Shown: one piece after another, positions 40,010 through 52,428 of the stretch
Layout: every line of letters starts with the position of its first letter
Position numbering within the stretch: the first letter of the stretch is position 1
NCBI RefSeq assembly: GCF_008795955.1
Contig: NZ_VMHN01000002.1
Coordinates: forward strand, 186,001 to 250,000
Reading direction: 5' to 3'
Origin: Marinobacter denitrificans
GTDB taxonomy: Bacteria; Pseudomonadota; Gammaproteobacteria; Pseudomonadales; Oleiphilaceae
DNA length: 64,000 nucleotides
Program-made: the position numbers and the translations under genes
Notes under the pieces: model-generated
What the model was told of the DNA's origin: nothing
Databases searched by the model: none
The model's input: only the letters and a program-made list of their open reading frames with translations

Positions 40010-40115
40010 AAAAGTTTGATATCGAACATTATAATTTTCCCTTAAGAAATTCCGTAAAAATATAGGCCTTTATAAATCAACGGCTTGAATGTATGTCTGT
40101 GGTTTTTACCTATAT

Positions 40116-40130
40116 TGGTATGCTCATTGC
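40116..40130 (+). promoter_or_regulatory. Sigma-54 promoter of the glycerol ABC operon
   Basis: TGGTATG-CTCA-TTGC matches TGGCAYG-N4-TTGC at all fixed positions but one, with the GG and GC spaced correctly. It lies 85 bases before the glpS start, downstream of the activator palindrome. Confidence 0.7.
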
Positions 40131-40135
40131 CTTTG

Positions 40136-40155
40136 AGTATTCGAAATCGAATTTT
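40136..40155. promoter_or_regulatory. GlpR-like operator at the glpS start site
   Basis: AGTATTCGAAATCGAATTTT contains TTCG-AAAT-CGAA, the same pattern as in the sites before glpV and eno. It covers the expected transcription start of the sigma-54 promoter, where a bound repressor would block initiation. Confidence 0.6.
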
Positions 40156-40214
40156 CGCCGGTGCCCAGAGGTATTGGTGAGTAATGTTGCCACAACAACA
40201 ACAAAGGAAGGCCT

Positions 40215-41309
40215 ATGTCCTTAACACTGGAGAACCTCTCCCGTGTCGTGGATGGTGTGGATTACATCCGGGACGCGAATATCACGTTTGAGGCTGGTTC
40301 GTTCAACGTCCTGCTCGGGCGCACACTTGCCGGGAAGACTTCCCTTATGAGAATCATGGCCGGGCTCGACAAGCCCGACGAGGGGCGTCTCATCTATAAC
40401 GGCAATGATGTGACCGGGCAGAGCGTTCAGCAACGCAACGTCTCGATGATCTATCAGCAGTTCATCAATTATCCCAATCTGACGGTATACGAAAATATCG
40501 CCTCGCCCCTGCGTCTGGCCAAGATGAAGGAAAGCGAGATTGATCGGCGGGTGAAGGAAACTGCCAACATGCTGCAGATCGACCCGCTGTTGAAACGGTA
40601 TCCGCTGGAGCTCTCGGGCGGTCAACAGCAGCGGACAGCGATGGCTCGCGCCTTGGTAAAGGATGCCACGCTCATTCTGTTCGACGAACCCCTGGTGAAC
40701 CTGGACTACAAGTTGCGGGAAGAGCTGCGGGCAGAGTTGCGGGAGCTGTTCCGCGAGCGCCAGTGCATCGCCGTATATGCCACCACAGAAGCCAACGAGG
40801 CGTTGGCGCTTGGCGGTGTCACAACGCTGCTGAATGAAGGACGGATTGTCCAGTCCGGGCCAGTGATGGAGGTTTACCGCAACCCGGTGAACACCCTGGC
40901 AGCACAACTGTTCAGTGAGCCACCCATGAATCTTATCAAGGGGCGTGTCACCGACACGGAAGTGACCTTTGATGAGTATTCACATCATGCATTGACCCAG
41001 GAACTCGCAAGACTTGAACCGGGTGATTACTGGTTTGGTGTACGGCCCAGCCACATTGGGCTGGTCCCCACCGGTGAAGACGACCTGGAAATGTCCATGG
41101 AAGTGGAGCTGAGTGAAATAAGCGGCTCCGAAACCTTCATGCACGTTCGTAACCGGCACTTCGAGATGGTCATGCAGTTGATGGGGGTTCATCAGTATCA
41201 TACTGAGGCCCCCATCAAGATCTACCTGCCCATCGACAAGCTGTTTGTCTTCGACAAAGACGAAAACCTGGTGCACACGCCGTCGCAGTTAACAGGAGGG
41301 TCGATCTGA
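40215..41309 (+). CDS. glpS: Glycerol ABC importer, first ATPase subunit
   Basis: One of two different ATPases of the GlpSTPQV importer, a type known from rhizobia. The 364 residues show Walker A LGRTLAGKTSL, the Q-loop region around SMIYQQFINYPNLTVYENI, signature LSGGQQQRTAMARALV, Walker B LILFDEPLVNLDYKLR, and a C-terminal MalK-like regulatory (TOBE) domain. The switch histidine position reads VYATTEANEAL, so the usual TH(D) motif is changed to TTE, which suggests one weakened ATP site in a GlpS-GlpT heterodimer. AAGGAAGG precedes ATG 40215. glpT starts on the stop codon (TGATG). Confidence 0.9.
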   Translation: MSLTLENLSRVVDGVDYIRDANITFEAGSFNVLLGRTLAGKTSLMRIMAGLDKPDEGRLIYNGNDVTGQSVQQRNVSMIYQQFINYPNLTVYENIASPLRLAKMKESEIDRRVKETANMLQIDPLLKRYPLELSGGQQQRTAMARALVKDATLILFDEPLVNLDYKLREELRAELRELFRERQCIAVYATTEANEALALGGVTTLLNEGRIVQSGPVMEVYRNPVNTLAAQLFSEPPMNLIKGRVTDTEVTFDEYSHHALTQELARLEPGDYWFGVRPSHIGLVPTGEDDLEMSMEVELSEISGSETFMHVRNRHFEMVMQLMGVHQYHTEAPIKIYLPIDKLFVFDKDENLVHTPSQLTGGSI

Positions 41310-42412
41310 TGGCTGAAATTCATTTGAAGTCCCTGGCTCACAGTTACAGTGAAAACCCCTCCGGACCCGATGACTATGCCATTCGCCACCTTGACCATGT
41401 CTGGGAAAAGGGCGGCGCCTATGCATTGCTGGGCCCTTCCGGTTGTGGCAAGAGCACCATGCTGAATATCATATCGGGCCTGCTTCAACCCTCTGAAGGC
41501 GACGTGCTGTTCGACGGCAAGCGGGTCAATGAATTGTCTCCCAGGGACCGGAACATTGCCCAGGTTTTCCAGTTTCCCGTCATTTATGACTCAATGACGG
41601 TGTTCCAGAATCTCGCGTTTCCCCTCAAGAACACCGGCGTGCCTTCGTCCCAGATCAACGCCAAGGTGCACGAAATCGCCGAGATCCTGGAAATTGAAGG
41701 TGAACTGCATAAGAAGGCGAAGAACCTTTCCGCCGACCAGAAGCAGAAAGTGTCCATGGGGCGTGGCCTGGTACGTGGCGATGTTTCCGCCATCCTCTTC
41801 GACGAGCCGTTGACGGTGATCGATCCCCAGCTCAAATGGAAGCTGCGGCGCAAGCTCAAGCAAATCCATGAGCAATTCGACATCACCATGGTGTATGTCA
41901 CTCACGATCAGCTGGAAGCCTCAACGTTCGCAGACAAGATAGCGGTGATGTACGGCGGGCAGATTGTGCAGTTCGGGACGCCAACGGAACTCTTCGAGCA
42001 ACCGAACCATACGTTTGTGGGCTACTTCATTGGCAGCCCCGGCATGAACCTGATTGAGGTGCAGCGCTGCCCCCGTGGGGTGTGTTTTGGCAGCACGGTT
42101 ATACCATTGAGCGCCCAACAGGTTGAGGTGCTGCAACGGGTCCACTCCAACAACATCAAGATTGGTATCCGGCCGGAGTTTATCCAGGCGTCGGATGTTT
42201 CCGCAGATGACACTTTTGAAGCCGAGGTCAGGGACGTCGAAGATCTGGGTACCTACAAGATCATGACGATAAAGCTTGATTTCGAGACCCTGAAAGTTCG
42301 CCTGACAGAGGACCAGCATTTCGAAATTGGCAACCATGTCCAGCTCAGTTTCCCCGAGAAATGGCTGAAGCTTTATGTCGACGAGTTCCTGGTAGAGGAG
42401 AAGGACCAATGA
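41309..42412 (+). CDS. glpT: Glycerol ABC importer, second ATPase subunit
   Basis: A 367-residue MalK-like ATPase with Walker [12 protein letters not shown], Walker B AILFDEPLTVIDPQLK and an intact switch histidine in [12 protein letters not shown]. The signature motif is LSADQKQKVSMGRGL in place of LSGGQ, while GlpS has LSGGQ but lacks the histidine. The two are therefore complementary: each pair would form one proper and one degenerate ATP site. The C-terminal domain ends in a regulatory fold (GIRPEFIQASD). It overlaps glpS by one base and glpP by four. The name follows the GlpSTPQV system and is not the glycerol-3-phosphate antiporter of enteric bacteria. Confidence 0.9.
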   Translation: MAEIHLKSLAHSYSENPSGPDDYAIRHLDHVWEKGGAYALLGPSGCGKSTMLNIISGLLQPSEGDVLFDGKRVNELSPRDRNIAQVFQFPVIYDSMTVFQNLAFPLKNTGVPSSQINAKVHEIAEILEIEGELHKKAKNLSADQKQKVSMGRGLVRGDVSAILFDEPLTVIDPQLKWKLRRKLKQIHEQFDITMVYVTHDQLEASTFADKIAVMYGGQIVQFGTPTELFEQPNHTFVGYFIGSPGMNLIEVQRCPRGVCFGSTVIPLSAQQVEVLQRVHSNNIKIGIRPEFIQASDVSADDTFEAEVRDVEDLGTYKIMTIKLDFETLKVRLTEDQHFEIGNHVQLSFPEKWLKLYVDEFLVEEKDQ

Positions 42413-43275
42413 ACAAGGTTCCCAATAATCGTGCCTGGTGGCTCGTACTGCCAGTCTTCATCCTGGTGGCGTTTTCCGCGCTCATACCGCTGATGACGGT
42501 AGTGAATTATTCCGTCCAGGATATTTTTGGCCCCGGCCAGGGCTACTGGGTCGGTACTGAATGGTTCAAAGAGATCCTTGGTAATGAGCGTTTGCAGGAC
42601 TCGCTTTTGAGACAGTTTGCGTTTTCCGGAGCTGTTCTTGCGATCCAGATACCCCTGGGCATAAGCGTTGCCCTGATGATGCCCAAGTCCGGTATCAAGG
42701 CCTCCCTGTGCCTGATCCTGCTTGCCATCCCGCTTCTGATTCCCTGGAACGTCGTGGGCACTATCTGGCAGATCTTTGGTCGGGGTGACATCGGACTGTT
42801 TGGCTGGGGACTGAACAGCCTGGGTGTTGACTACAACTATACCGGCGACACGGTGGATGCCTGGTTGACAGTGCTGTTGATGGACGTATGGCACTGGACA
42901 CCACTGGTGGCGCTGCTGTGCTATTCCGGCCTTCGTGCAATTCCTGAGGCCTTCTACCAGGCCGCGGAAATTGACCGGGCATCCAGGTGGGCGGTTTTCC
43001 GCTACATCCAACTGCCGCGTCTGAAGAGTGTCCTGGTAATTGCCGTCCTGTTGCGGTTCATGGACAGCTTTATGATCTACACCGAGCCCTTCGTGCTGAC
43101 CGGCGGTGGGCCAGGCAGTTCTACCACCTTCCTGAGTCAGACTCTGACCACCATGGCGATTGGCCAATTCGATATCGGCCGTGCAGCTGCATTCTCGCTG
43201 ATCTACTTCCTGGTCGTGCTGCTGGTGTCCTGGCTGTTCTTTACCGCCATAACTCACCTCGACAAAGAAAAATAA
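42409..43275 (+). CDS. glpP: Glycerol ABC importer, permease GlpP
   Basis: An inner-membrane permease of 288 residues, starting at ATG 42409 inside the glpT stop. Six membrane segments can be traced, the first being WWLVLPVFILVAFSALIPLM. The EAA loop that contacts the ATPase reads IPEAFYQAAEIDRASRWAVFRYIQLPRL, typical of MalF-type sugar permeases. It belongs to the glpSTPQ block and is followed by glpQ after 10 bases. Glycerol specificity is taken from the family and from the surrounding glp genes. Confidence 0.9.
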   Translation: MNKVPNNRAWWLVLPVFILVAFSALIPLMTVVNYSVQDIFGPGQGYWVGTEWFKEILGNERLQDSLLRQFAFSGAVLAIQIPLGISVALMMPKSGIKASLCLILLAIPLLIPWNVVGTIWQIFGRGDIGLFGWGLNSLGVDYNYTGDTVDAWLTVLLMDVWHWTPLVALLCYSGLRAIPEAFYQAAEIDRASRWAVFRYIQLPRLKSVLVIAVLLRFMDSFMIYTEPFVLTGGGPGSSTTFLSQTLTTMAIGQFDIGRAAAFSLIYFLVVLLVSWLFFTAITHLDKEK

Positions 43276-43285
43276 GGAGAGAGTG

Positions 43286-44092
43286 ATGAACTATTCACGT
43301 TCCAAGGGCATCGGGATGACACTGTTTATCATCCTCCTGTTGACCCCTATCTACTGGCTTTTGAACATGTCGTTCAAGACCAACCGTGAAATTCTCGGGG
43401 GGCTTACCTTCTGGCCCCAGGACTTTACGTTGCAGAACTACGCGGTGATCTTCACGGACTCCAGCTGGTATTCGGGTTACATCAACTCGATGATCTATGT
43501 ATCCATGAACATGACCATCACGTTGCTGGTTGCGCTGCCCGCAGCTTATGCGTTCAGCCGCTACAAGTTCGTAGGTGACAAGCATCTGTTCTTCTGGTTG
43601 CTCAGTAACCGTATGGCGCCGCCTGCAGTATTCCTGCTGCCGTTCTTCCAGCTCTATTCATCCATCGGGCTGTTTGATACGCACATTGCCGTGGCGCTTG
43701 CGCACTGCCTGTTCAACGTGCCGCTGGCGGTGTGGATACTGGAAGGTTTCATGTCCGGTGTACCGCGCGAGTACGATGAAATGGCCTATATTGATGGCTA
43801 TAGCTTTCCGAAATTCTTCGTGAAAATTTTTCTTCCGATGATCCGGTCCGGGATTGGTGTGGCCGCCTTCTTCGCCTTCATGTTCTCGTGGGTGGAGCTG
43901 CTGTTGGCAAGAACGCTGACATCCGTGGACGCGCAACCTATAGGCGCGATCATGACGCGAACGATCGGGGCCAGTGGTATCGACTGGGGCGTTCTGGCTG
44001 CAGCCGGTGTGCTGACCATTATTCCTGGCGTGCTGGTGGTCTGGTTTGTTCGTAACCACATTGCCAAAGGCTTTGCACTGGGTCGGGTATAA
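43286..44092 (+). CDS. glpQ: Glycerol ABC importer, permease GlpQ
   Basis: The MalG-type partner permease, 268 residues from ATG 43286, with AAGGAG six bases upstream (a GTG just before is possible). Segments include LFIILLLTPIYWLLNMSF near the N-terminus and VLTIIPGVLVVWFVRNHIAKGF at the end. The latter, with the terminal ALGRV, is typical of MalG relatives. The ATPase-contact loop is SGVPREYDEMAYIDGYSFPK. It is not the glycerophosphodiesterase that bears the same symbol in enteric bacteria. A small membrane protein gene follows 11 bases later. Confidence 0.9.
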   Translation: MNYSRSKGIGMTLFIILLLTPIYWLLNMSFKTNREILGGLTFWPQDFTLQNYAVIFTDSSWYSGYINSMIYVSMNMTITLLVALPAAYAFSRYKFVGDKHLFFWLLSNRMAPPAVFLLPFFQLYSSIGLFDTHIAVALAHCLFNVPLAVWILEGFMSGVPREYDEMAYIDGYSFPKFFVKIFLPMIRSGIGVAAFFAFMFSWVELLLARTLTSVDAQPIGAIMTRTIGASGIDWGVLAAAGVLTIIPGVLVVWFVRNHIAKGFALGRV

Positions 44093-44103
44093 GGAGAATT
44101 AAC

Positions 44104-44379
44104 ATGATTGCGTGGATGAACTGGACACCAACCGTTGCCATTTTCTTCGCGGTAATTGCTGGAATACTGATGGTAATGACCGTTTACGAAATTGTTTCAC
44201 CCTGCACCGAACGAAAGGGTTTCCTGCCGATCGCGACCACCCGTGGGGACAGGCTGTTCATCGGTCTGTTGTCGGCAGCGTACATTCACCTGGCGTTTCT
44301 CGCAGTGTCGGATATCACGCTCTGGGTGGCCCTGGCAGTTTCAGTAGCCTGGCTTGCTGTGTTATTGCGGTGGGGGTAA
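44104..44379 (+). CDS. Small membrane protein of the DUF2160 type
   Basis: A 91-residue protein with three likely membrane segments: VAIFFAVIAGILMVMTVYEI, LFIGLLSAAYIHLAFLAV and LWVALAVSVAWLAVLL. The soluble loop CTERKGFLPIATTRGDRL matches the DUF2160 family, which is found next to glycerol ABC importers. AAGGAG precedes ATG 44104, and it sits between glpQ and glpV in the same direction, so it is almost certainly made with the importer. Its function is unknown; an accessory or assembly subunit is possible. Confidence 0.78.
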   Translation: MIAWMNWTPTVAIFFAVIAGILMVMTVYEIVSPCTERKGFLPIATTRGDRLFIGLLSAAYIHLAFLAVSDITLWVALAVSVAWLAVLLRWG

Positions 44380-44478
44380 GGATCTGGATTTTCGTTTGCC
44401 AGGGATGGCGGCAAAAAACTTTCAGAATTTGGCCAAAAAACAGTTGTAAAAGTTTCTATAACGAACTATTTTTTGTTT

Positions 44479-44498
44479 TATGATCGGAATCGAACATG
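44479..44498. promoter_or_regulatory. GlpR-like operator before glpV
   Basis: TATGATCGGAATCGAACATG matches the enteric GlpR consensus (WATGTTCG-WWAW-CGAACATW) with few changes. It lies about 110 bases before the glpV start in a 230-base gap. It suggests that glpV has its own promoter, so the binding protein can be made in excess of the membrane parts. Confidence 0.65.
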
Positions 44499-44609
44499 CC
44501 GGTTCGGTTCCCATTCAGGAATAGCGACGAAAACGCTATACAGGGAAAACCGGAACGCAGTCAGCAGTCGCGTTTCGCACAAACCAAAACAAGACGAACG
44601 AGGTTGGAT

Positions 44610-46358
44610 ATGTTCAACAACAATAAATATCCGAAAACCCTGCTCTTGAGTGCCGCCATCGGCGCCGCAAGTATGGGGATCAGCTTTCAGGTCAGTGCCG
44701 ATCAGTATTCGGATGCCGCCAAGAAGTGGATTGACGAAGCCTTCAAGAATTCGACCCTGAGCAAAGAAGAACAGATGAAAGAGCTGGAGTGGTTTATCAA
44801 AGCTGCTGAGCCTTTCCGTGGTATGGAGATCAATGTCGTCTCCGAAACCATCGCTACCCACGAATATGAATCCAAGGTTCTGGCAGAAGCTTTCACTGAA
44901 ATCACGGGTATCGAGCTTACCCATACCCTGATTCAGGAAGGGGATGTCATCGAGAAGCTGCAGACCCAGATGCAGTCCGGCCGCAACATTTATGACGGCT
45001 GGGTGAATGACTCAGACCTGATTGGTACCCACTTCCGCTACGGTAAGGTCATGCCGGTTGAGGACATCATGAACGGTGAAGGCAAGGATCTGACCCTGCC
45101 GACCCTTGACCTTGAGGATTTCATTGGCCTGGATTTCACCACGGGTCCCGATGGCAAGCTCTATCAGCTGCCGGATCAGCAGTTTGCCAATCTGTACTGG
45201 TTCCGTGCCGACTGGTTCGAGCGTGAAGACCTTAAAAAGCAGTTCCAGGATATCTACGGCTATGAGCTGGGTGTGCCGGTCAACTGGTCTGCTTACGAAG
45301 ACATCGCCGAATTCTTCTCGGTACATGTGAAGGAAATTGACGGCAAGCGTGTCTATGGCCACATGGACTACGGCAAGAAAGACCCCTCACTGGGCTGGCG
45401 TTTCACGGACGCCTGGTTCTCCATGGCCGGTGCCGGTGATAAGGGCCTGCCGAATGGTCTGCCCGTGGACGAGTGGGGTATTCGGGTTAACGAGTGTCAC
45501 CCCGTGGGTGCAAGCGTCAGTCGCGGGGGTGCCACTAACGGGCCTGCTGCCGTGTACGCGACAACAAAGTATGTCGACTGGCTGGACAAGTATGCTCCAC
45601 CTGAAGCACAGGGCATGACCTTCTCGGAAGCCGGGCCGGTACCTGCCCAGGGCAATGTGGCTCAGCAGATCTTCTGGTACACCGCGTTCACCGCCAGCAT
45701 GATCGAAGACGGCCTGCCAGTGGTTAACGAAGATGGCACACCGAAGTGGCGCATGGCACCTTCCCCACGTGGTCCCTACTGGGAAGAGGGCATGAAGCTG
45801 GGGTATCAGGACGTCGGATCCTGGACTTTCATGAAGTCCACTCCCAAAGAGCGTCGCCTTGCGGCCTGGCTGTATGCCCAGTTTACGGTTTCCAAGACTG
45901 TGTCGTTGGAGAAAACCATTGCTGGTCTTACTCCTATCCGCGAGTCCGACATCAACTCTGACGTGATGACCGAGATGGCGCCGAAGCTTGGTGGCCTGGT
46001 TGAGTTTTATCGCAGTCCGGCCCGTGTGCAGTGGTCACCTACCGGTACCAACGTACCTGATTATCCAAAGCTGGCTCAGCTCTGGTGGCAGTACATTGCC
46101 CAGGCTGCAAGTGGCGAGGCAACTCCCCAGAAAGCACTGGACGGCCTGGCCGAAGCGCAGGACCGCGTGATGGAGCGTCTGGAGCGTGCCAATGTCATGC
46201 CCAACTGCGGCCCCAAGCTGAACGAGCCGCGTGATCCGCAGTACTGGCTGGACCAGCCAGGAGCGCCGAAGCCGAAGCTGGACAACGAAAAGCCGCAAGG
46301 CAAGACCGTCCGCTACGACGAGCTGCTCAAGACCTGGGAAGAAGCTCGCGAGAGTTGA
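44610..46358 (+). CDS. glpV: Glycerol ABC importer, periplasmic binding protein
   Basis: The solute-binding protein of the glycerol importer. ATG 44610 gives 582 residues beginning with signal peptide MFNNNKYPKTLLLSAAIGAA and cut near QVSADQYSD. The frame extends 38 codons upstream, but that part is not a signal peptide and covers the operator. Typical segments are VNDSDLIGTHFRYGKVMPV, YQLPDQQFANLYWFRADWFE and the C-terminal tail QPGAPKPKLDNEKPQGK. A close paralogue is encoded at 30204-31958. A GC-rich hairpin follows the gene. Confidence 0.9.
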   Translation: MFNNNKYPKTLLLSAAIGAASMGISFQVSADQYSDAAKKWIDEAFKNSTLSKEEQMKELEWFIKAAEPFRGMEINVVSETIATHEYESKVLAEAFTEITGIELTHTLIQEGDVIEKLQTQMQSGRNIYDGWVNDSDLIGTHFRYGKVMPVEDIMNGEGKDLTLPTLDLEDFIGLDFTTGPDGKLYQLPDQQFANLYWFRADWFEREDLKKQFQDIYGYELGVPVNWSAYEDIAEFFSVHVKEIDGKRVYGHMDYGKKDPSLGWRFTDAWFSMAGAGDKGLPNGLPVDEWGIRVNECHPVGASVSRGGATNGPAAVYATTKYVDWLDKYAPPEAQGMTFSEAGPVPAQGNVAQQIFWYTAFTASMIEDGLPVVNEDGTPKWRMAPSPRGPYWEEGMKLGYQDVGSWTFMKSTPKERRLAAWLYAQFTVSKTVSLEKTIAGLTPIRESDINSDVMTEMAPKLGGLVEFYRSPARVQWSPTGTNVPDYPKLAQLWWQYIAQAASGEATPQKALDGLAEAQDRVMERLERANVMPNCGPKLNEPRDPQYWLDQPGAPKPKLDNEKPQGKTVRYDELLKTWEEARES

Positions 46359-46379
46359 TCAACACTTACCTGTAGTGCC

Positions 46380-46413
46380 CTGCCGCTGCCCACCGTCTCC
46401 CGGGTAGCGGCAG
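46380..46413 (+). terminator. Hairpin after glpV
   Basis: CTGCCGCT / AGCGGCAG, extended inward by CCC / GGG, without a T run. It lies 20 bases after glpV. A second small hairpin, CCCGCA-CTT-TGCGGG (46485-46499), follows. Either could end or stabilise the glycerol operon transcript. Confidence 0.5.
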
Positions 46414-46593
46414 ACCTAACACCGTCAGGTCGGTGGGTCTTGGCCGGTTGCTTTCATACCCCCCTTACTAGCATTTCAGGTGTCCCCGCACTTTGCGGGT
46501 TAACCCTGCCGGCCCTTTTTCCACCTTTCGGTACCTGTATTGTCCTTTAAATGCCCGGAACCTGCCGGGTACGTTGTAGGGAGTTTATGGGGC

Positions 46594-50074
<3,481 letters not shown>

Positions 50075-50107
50075 AGCGGCAATGAACGGAACGACAGGAG
50101 GCAGACC

Positions 50108-50905
50108 ATGAGAAAACCCATTCTGATTGCAAACTGGAAAATGAACGGCAGCCTGCACGCCAACCAGGCACTGCTGGTGCGTATGCTCGCAAGATTCAGG
50201 CCTTTGCGGAAAGCCATTGATATGGCCATCTGTCCGCCATTCCCTTACCTCTTCCAGGTTCGGGATCTGCTTGGATATACCGGAATTTCTCTCGGCGCCC
50301 AGAATGCCAGCTCTGAACCTTCGGGGGCCCACACGGGTGAGGTGAGCGCAACCATGCTCAAGGAAATGGGCTGCCGGTATGTGCTTGTCGGCCATTCGGA
50401 GCGCCGGTCGCTGTATCACGAGTCTAACGGCAATGTAGCTGCGCGTTTCCGCCAGGTGCGCGCCGCCGGCATGAGCCCGGTTCTTTGTATCGGTGAGACC
50501 CTTGAAGAGCGGGAGCAGGGGATGGCAATGGTGGCGATCGAGAGCCAGTTGCAGGCGGTTATCGACCATAACGGAGTGGCAGGCCTTGGTGGCAGTATTC
50601 TTGCCTACGAGCCGGTCTGGGCCATTGGTACCGGCAGGACAGCGACTCCGGAACAGGTGTCAGACACCCACCGAGCCATCCGTCAGTTCCTGGAAAACCA
50701 TCAGGCAGGTCTGGGAGAAACCACTCGAATTGTTTATGGGGGAAGTGTCAAGGCAGGCAATGCAGCAGAACTGTTTCAGTCTCCACAGGTAGACGGTGGG
50801 CTGATAGGCGGAGCCTCCCTGCAGGCCGAGGAATTCTCTGACATTGGGGCTGCACTGGCAGACACCGTCGCGGAATCTGATAGCGAGTGCGACGTATTGG
50901 ATTAA
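50108..50905 (+). CDS. tpiA: Triose-phosphate isomerase
   Basis: TpiA interconverts dihydroxyacetone phosphate and glyceraldehyde-3-phosphate, the step after GlpD in glycerol use. All catalytic residues are seen: lysine in [10 protein letters not shown], histidine in [10 protein letters not shown], and glutamate in [15 protein letters not shown]. Loop [13 protein letters not shown] and GGLIGGASL bind the phosphate. The length of 265 is a little above the usual 250. ATG 50108 follows ACAGGAGGCAG. It is cotranscribed with the enolase gene. TpiA normally lies with secG and the tRNA-Leu/nusA region in related bacteria, so this too may be a second copy. Confidence 0.93.
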   Translation: MRKPILIANWKMNGSLHANQALLVRMLARFRPLRKAIDMAICPPFPYLFQVRDLLGYTGISLGAQNASSEPSGAHTGEVSATMLKEMGCRYVLVGHSERRSLYHESNGNVAARFRQVRAAGMSPVLCIGETLEEREQGMAMVAIESQLQAVIDHNGVAGLGGSILAYEPVWAIGTGRTATPEQVSDTHRAIRQFLENHQAGLGETTRIVYGGSVKAGNAAELFQSPQVDGGLIGGASLQAEEFSDIGAALADTVAESDSECDVLD

Positions 50906-50965
50906 CAACCCGCCGCCATTCAGGCGACGGAGCGTAACCGGGGAATGATCAACGATATTGTAAAG

Positions 50966-50996
50966 AGTCGGCACTCAGGCTTCCTGAACGCCGACT
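50966..50996. terminator. Hairpin between tpiA and the reverse-strand binding protein gene
   Basis: AGTCGGC / GCCGACT stem with an inner TCAGG / CCTGA pairing. It lies between convergent genes 60 bases after tpiA, without a clear T run. Confidence 0.5.
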
Positions 50997-51008
50997 ACAC
51001 TCCTCCGG

Positions 51009-52259
51009 TCAGAGAGTCAGTGGCTGGCCTGCCTCTCTGCGGCGGGCTTCCCATTCCTCACGGGTCTGTGCTGCTTCGTCTCCCGGCATGGAATCGATGA
51101 TCTCGAAATAGTCGCTCGAATACTCGTCGTCCATGATCTCGTCGCGGGGCTTTACCTTTACCACGTAGACGGTCTGTACGTTCTGGTGGTCAAACTCCCG
51201 CCAGTACTGCTCGTCTTTCAGAAACGTGTACCTGTGACCTTCCAGTGCGCGGATGACCTGGCTGGTATCGGTGGTGCCGGCACGCTCAACAGCGTCCTTG
51301 TACTGATAGACAATGCTGTAGGCAGAAGCCGCGGCAGTGGAAGGACGCATTTCGTAGCGACTGGAGAAGGCTTCCACAAACTCCTTGCCCCTTGGGTAGT
51401 CGTACTGATACGGCACACTCCAGACCCAGGGAGCGCCACCGACAACCCCTTCCATGATGGTCGGTCCCACCTGGCGAGCCATTCCGAGGGTCAGGTTGGG
51501 AACCACCACCTGCATTTTCTTCGTCAGGCCCATCTCATAGGCGACGTTCAGCGCACGCACCATGTCGTCGCCGAACAGCACCATCATCAGCACCTTGGCA
51601 TCGCTTTGTTCAGCCTGCTCCAGAGCCTTGCGGAAGTCTGTGATCAGCGCCCGTGGAAAGGGTGTTTTTACGCCTTGATGCGCCCCAGTGTCATCGGTGC
51701 CAGTGAACTTCCTGACTGACTCTTCCACGGACCAGCCCCAGGTGTAGTCAGCGGTGATGTAGAAGTACTCGTCGTTGGAATGCTGGGTAGTGAGGTATTT
51801 GCTCAGTGCTTTGGCCGTCATCCAGGCATTGTAGGGTTCGCGGAACATGTGGCGGTGGCCGGCGGCGCCGGTGGTGGCGTTGGAGTAGGTCAGGGTGCCG
51901 AAGTAGATCCGGTCTCTGTCTCTCGCAGCTCTGCCTGAGGATATGGCGACGGCGCTGGAAACCCCGCCGAACACCATCTGTACACCTTCACGGTCGATCA
52001 GTTCAGCGGTGTTTTTAGCACCCTTGTCCGGCTCGCCCGAGGTGTTTCGTATCACCAGTTCCAGGTCGCGCCCCATGACTCCGCCGGCCTTGTTGATTTC
52101 ATCAACGGCCAGGAACGCCCCCAGGCGTTGTTGCAGGCCCTGATCCTTGTATCGTCCAGTTTGGGGGTAGTTGAGCCCGATTTTAAGGGATTCCGCTGCT
52201 ACGGTCGTGGTTACAAGCAGGGTGAGTAAGAGAGAAACAAAAAGCTTCTTGCAGAGCAT
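51009..52259 (-). CDS. Urea/amide-type ABC transporter binding protein, orphan
   Basis: A periplasmic binding protein of the branched-chain amino acid/urea class (type I fold). ATG 52259 gives 416 residues with signal peptide MLCKKLFVSLLLTLLVTTTV cut near AAESLKIG; longer in-frame starts exist but would bury the signal. Typical parts are KIGLNYPQTGRYKDQGLQQR, LAVDEINKAGGVMGRDLELV and YFGTLTYSNATTGAAGHRHM. No permease or ATPase gene is near, so it is an orphan and may serve a transporter or a sensor elsewhere. The ligand cannot be told. The 169-base gap upstream shows no clear promoter. Confidence 0.8.
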   Translation of the reverse strand: MLCKKLFVSLLLTLLVTTTVAAESLKIGLNYPQTGRYKDQGLQQRLGAFLAVDEINKAGGVMGRDLELVIRNTSGEPDKGAKNTAELIDREGVQMVFGGVSSAVAISSGRAARDRDRIYFGTLTYSNATTGAAGHRHMFREPYNAWMTAKALSKYLTTQHSNDEYFYITADYTWGWSVEESVRKFTGTDDTGAHQGVKTPFPRALITDFRKALEQAEQSDAKVLMMVLFGDDMVRALNVAYEMGLTKKMQVVVPNLTLGMARQVGPTIMEGVVGGAPWVWSVPYQYDYPRGKEFVEAFSSRYEMRPSTAAASAYSIVYQYKDAVERAGTTDTSQVIRALEGHRYTFLKDEQYWREFDHQNVQTVYVVKVKPRDEIMDDEYSSDYFEIIDSMPGDEAAQTREEWEARRREAGQPLTL

Positions 52260-52428
52260 CGACGAAGGTCTCCGTGATCGCGCCGTGCTGCTAAACACTG
52301 GCACCTGAATATTGTTTTTATAAAGCATGAGCAGTGTCGCGGGACTCTGGTGAAGCAACAATGATACTAAAGTGGAAATTGTGTAACGATTTGTCAGGTT
52401 TTGATGGCAGTCACGAAACTTCCGCTTG

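Noticed and set aside
44496..44609. N-terminal extension of GlpV.
   Set aside because: It would place 38 charged residues before a clear signal peptide and overlap the GlpR-like operator.
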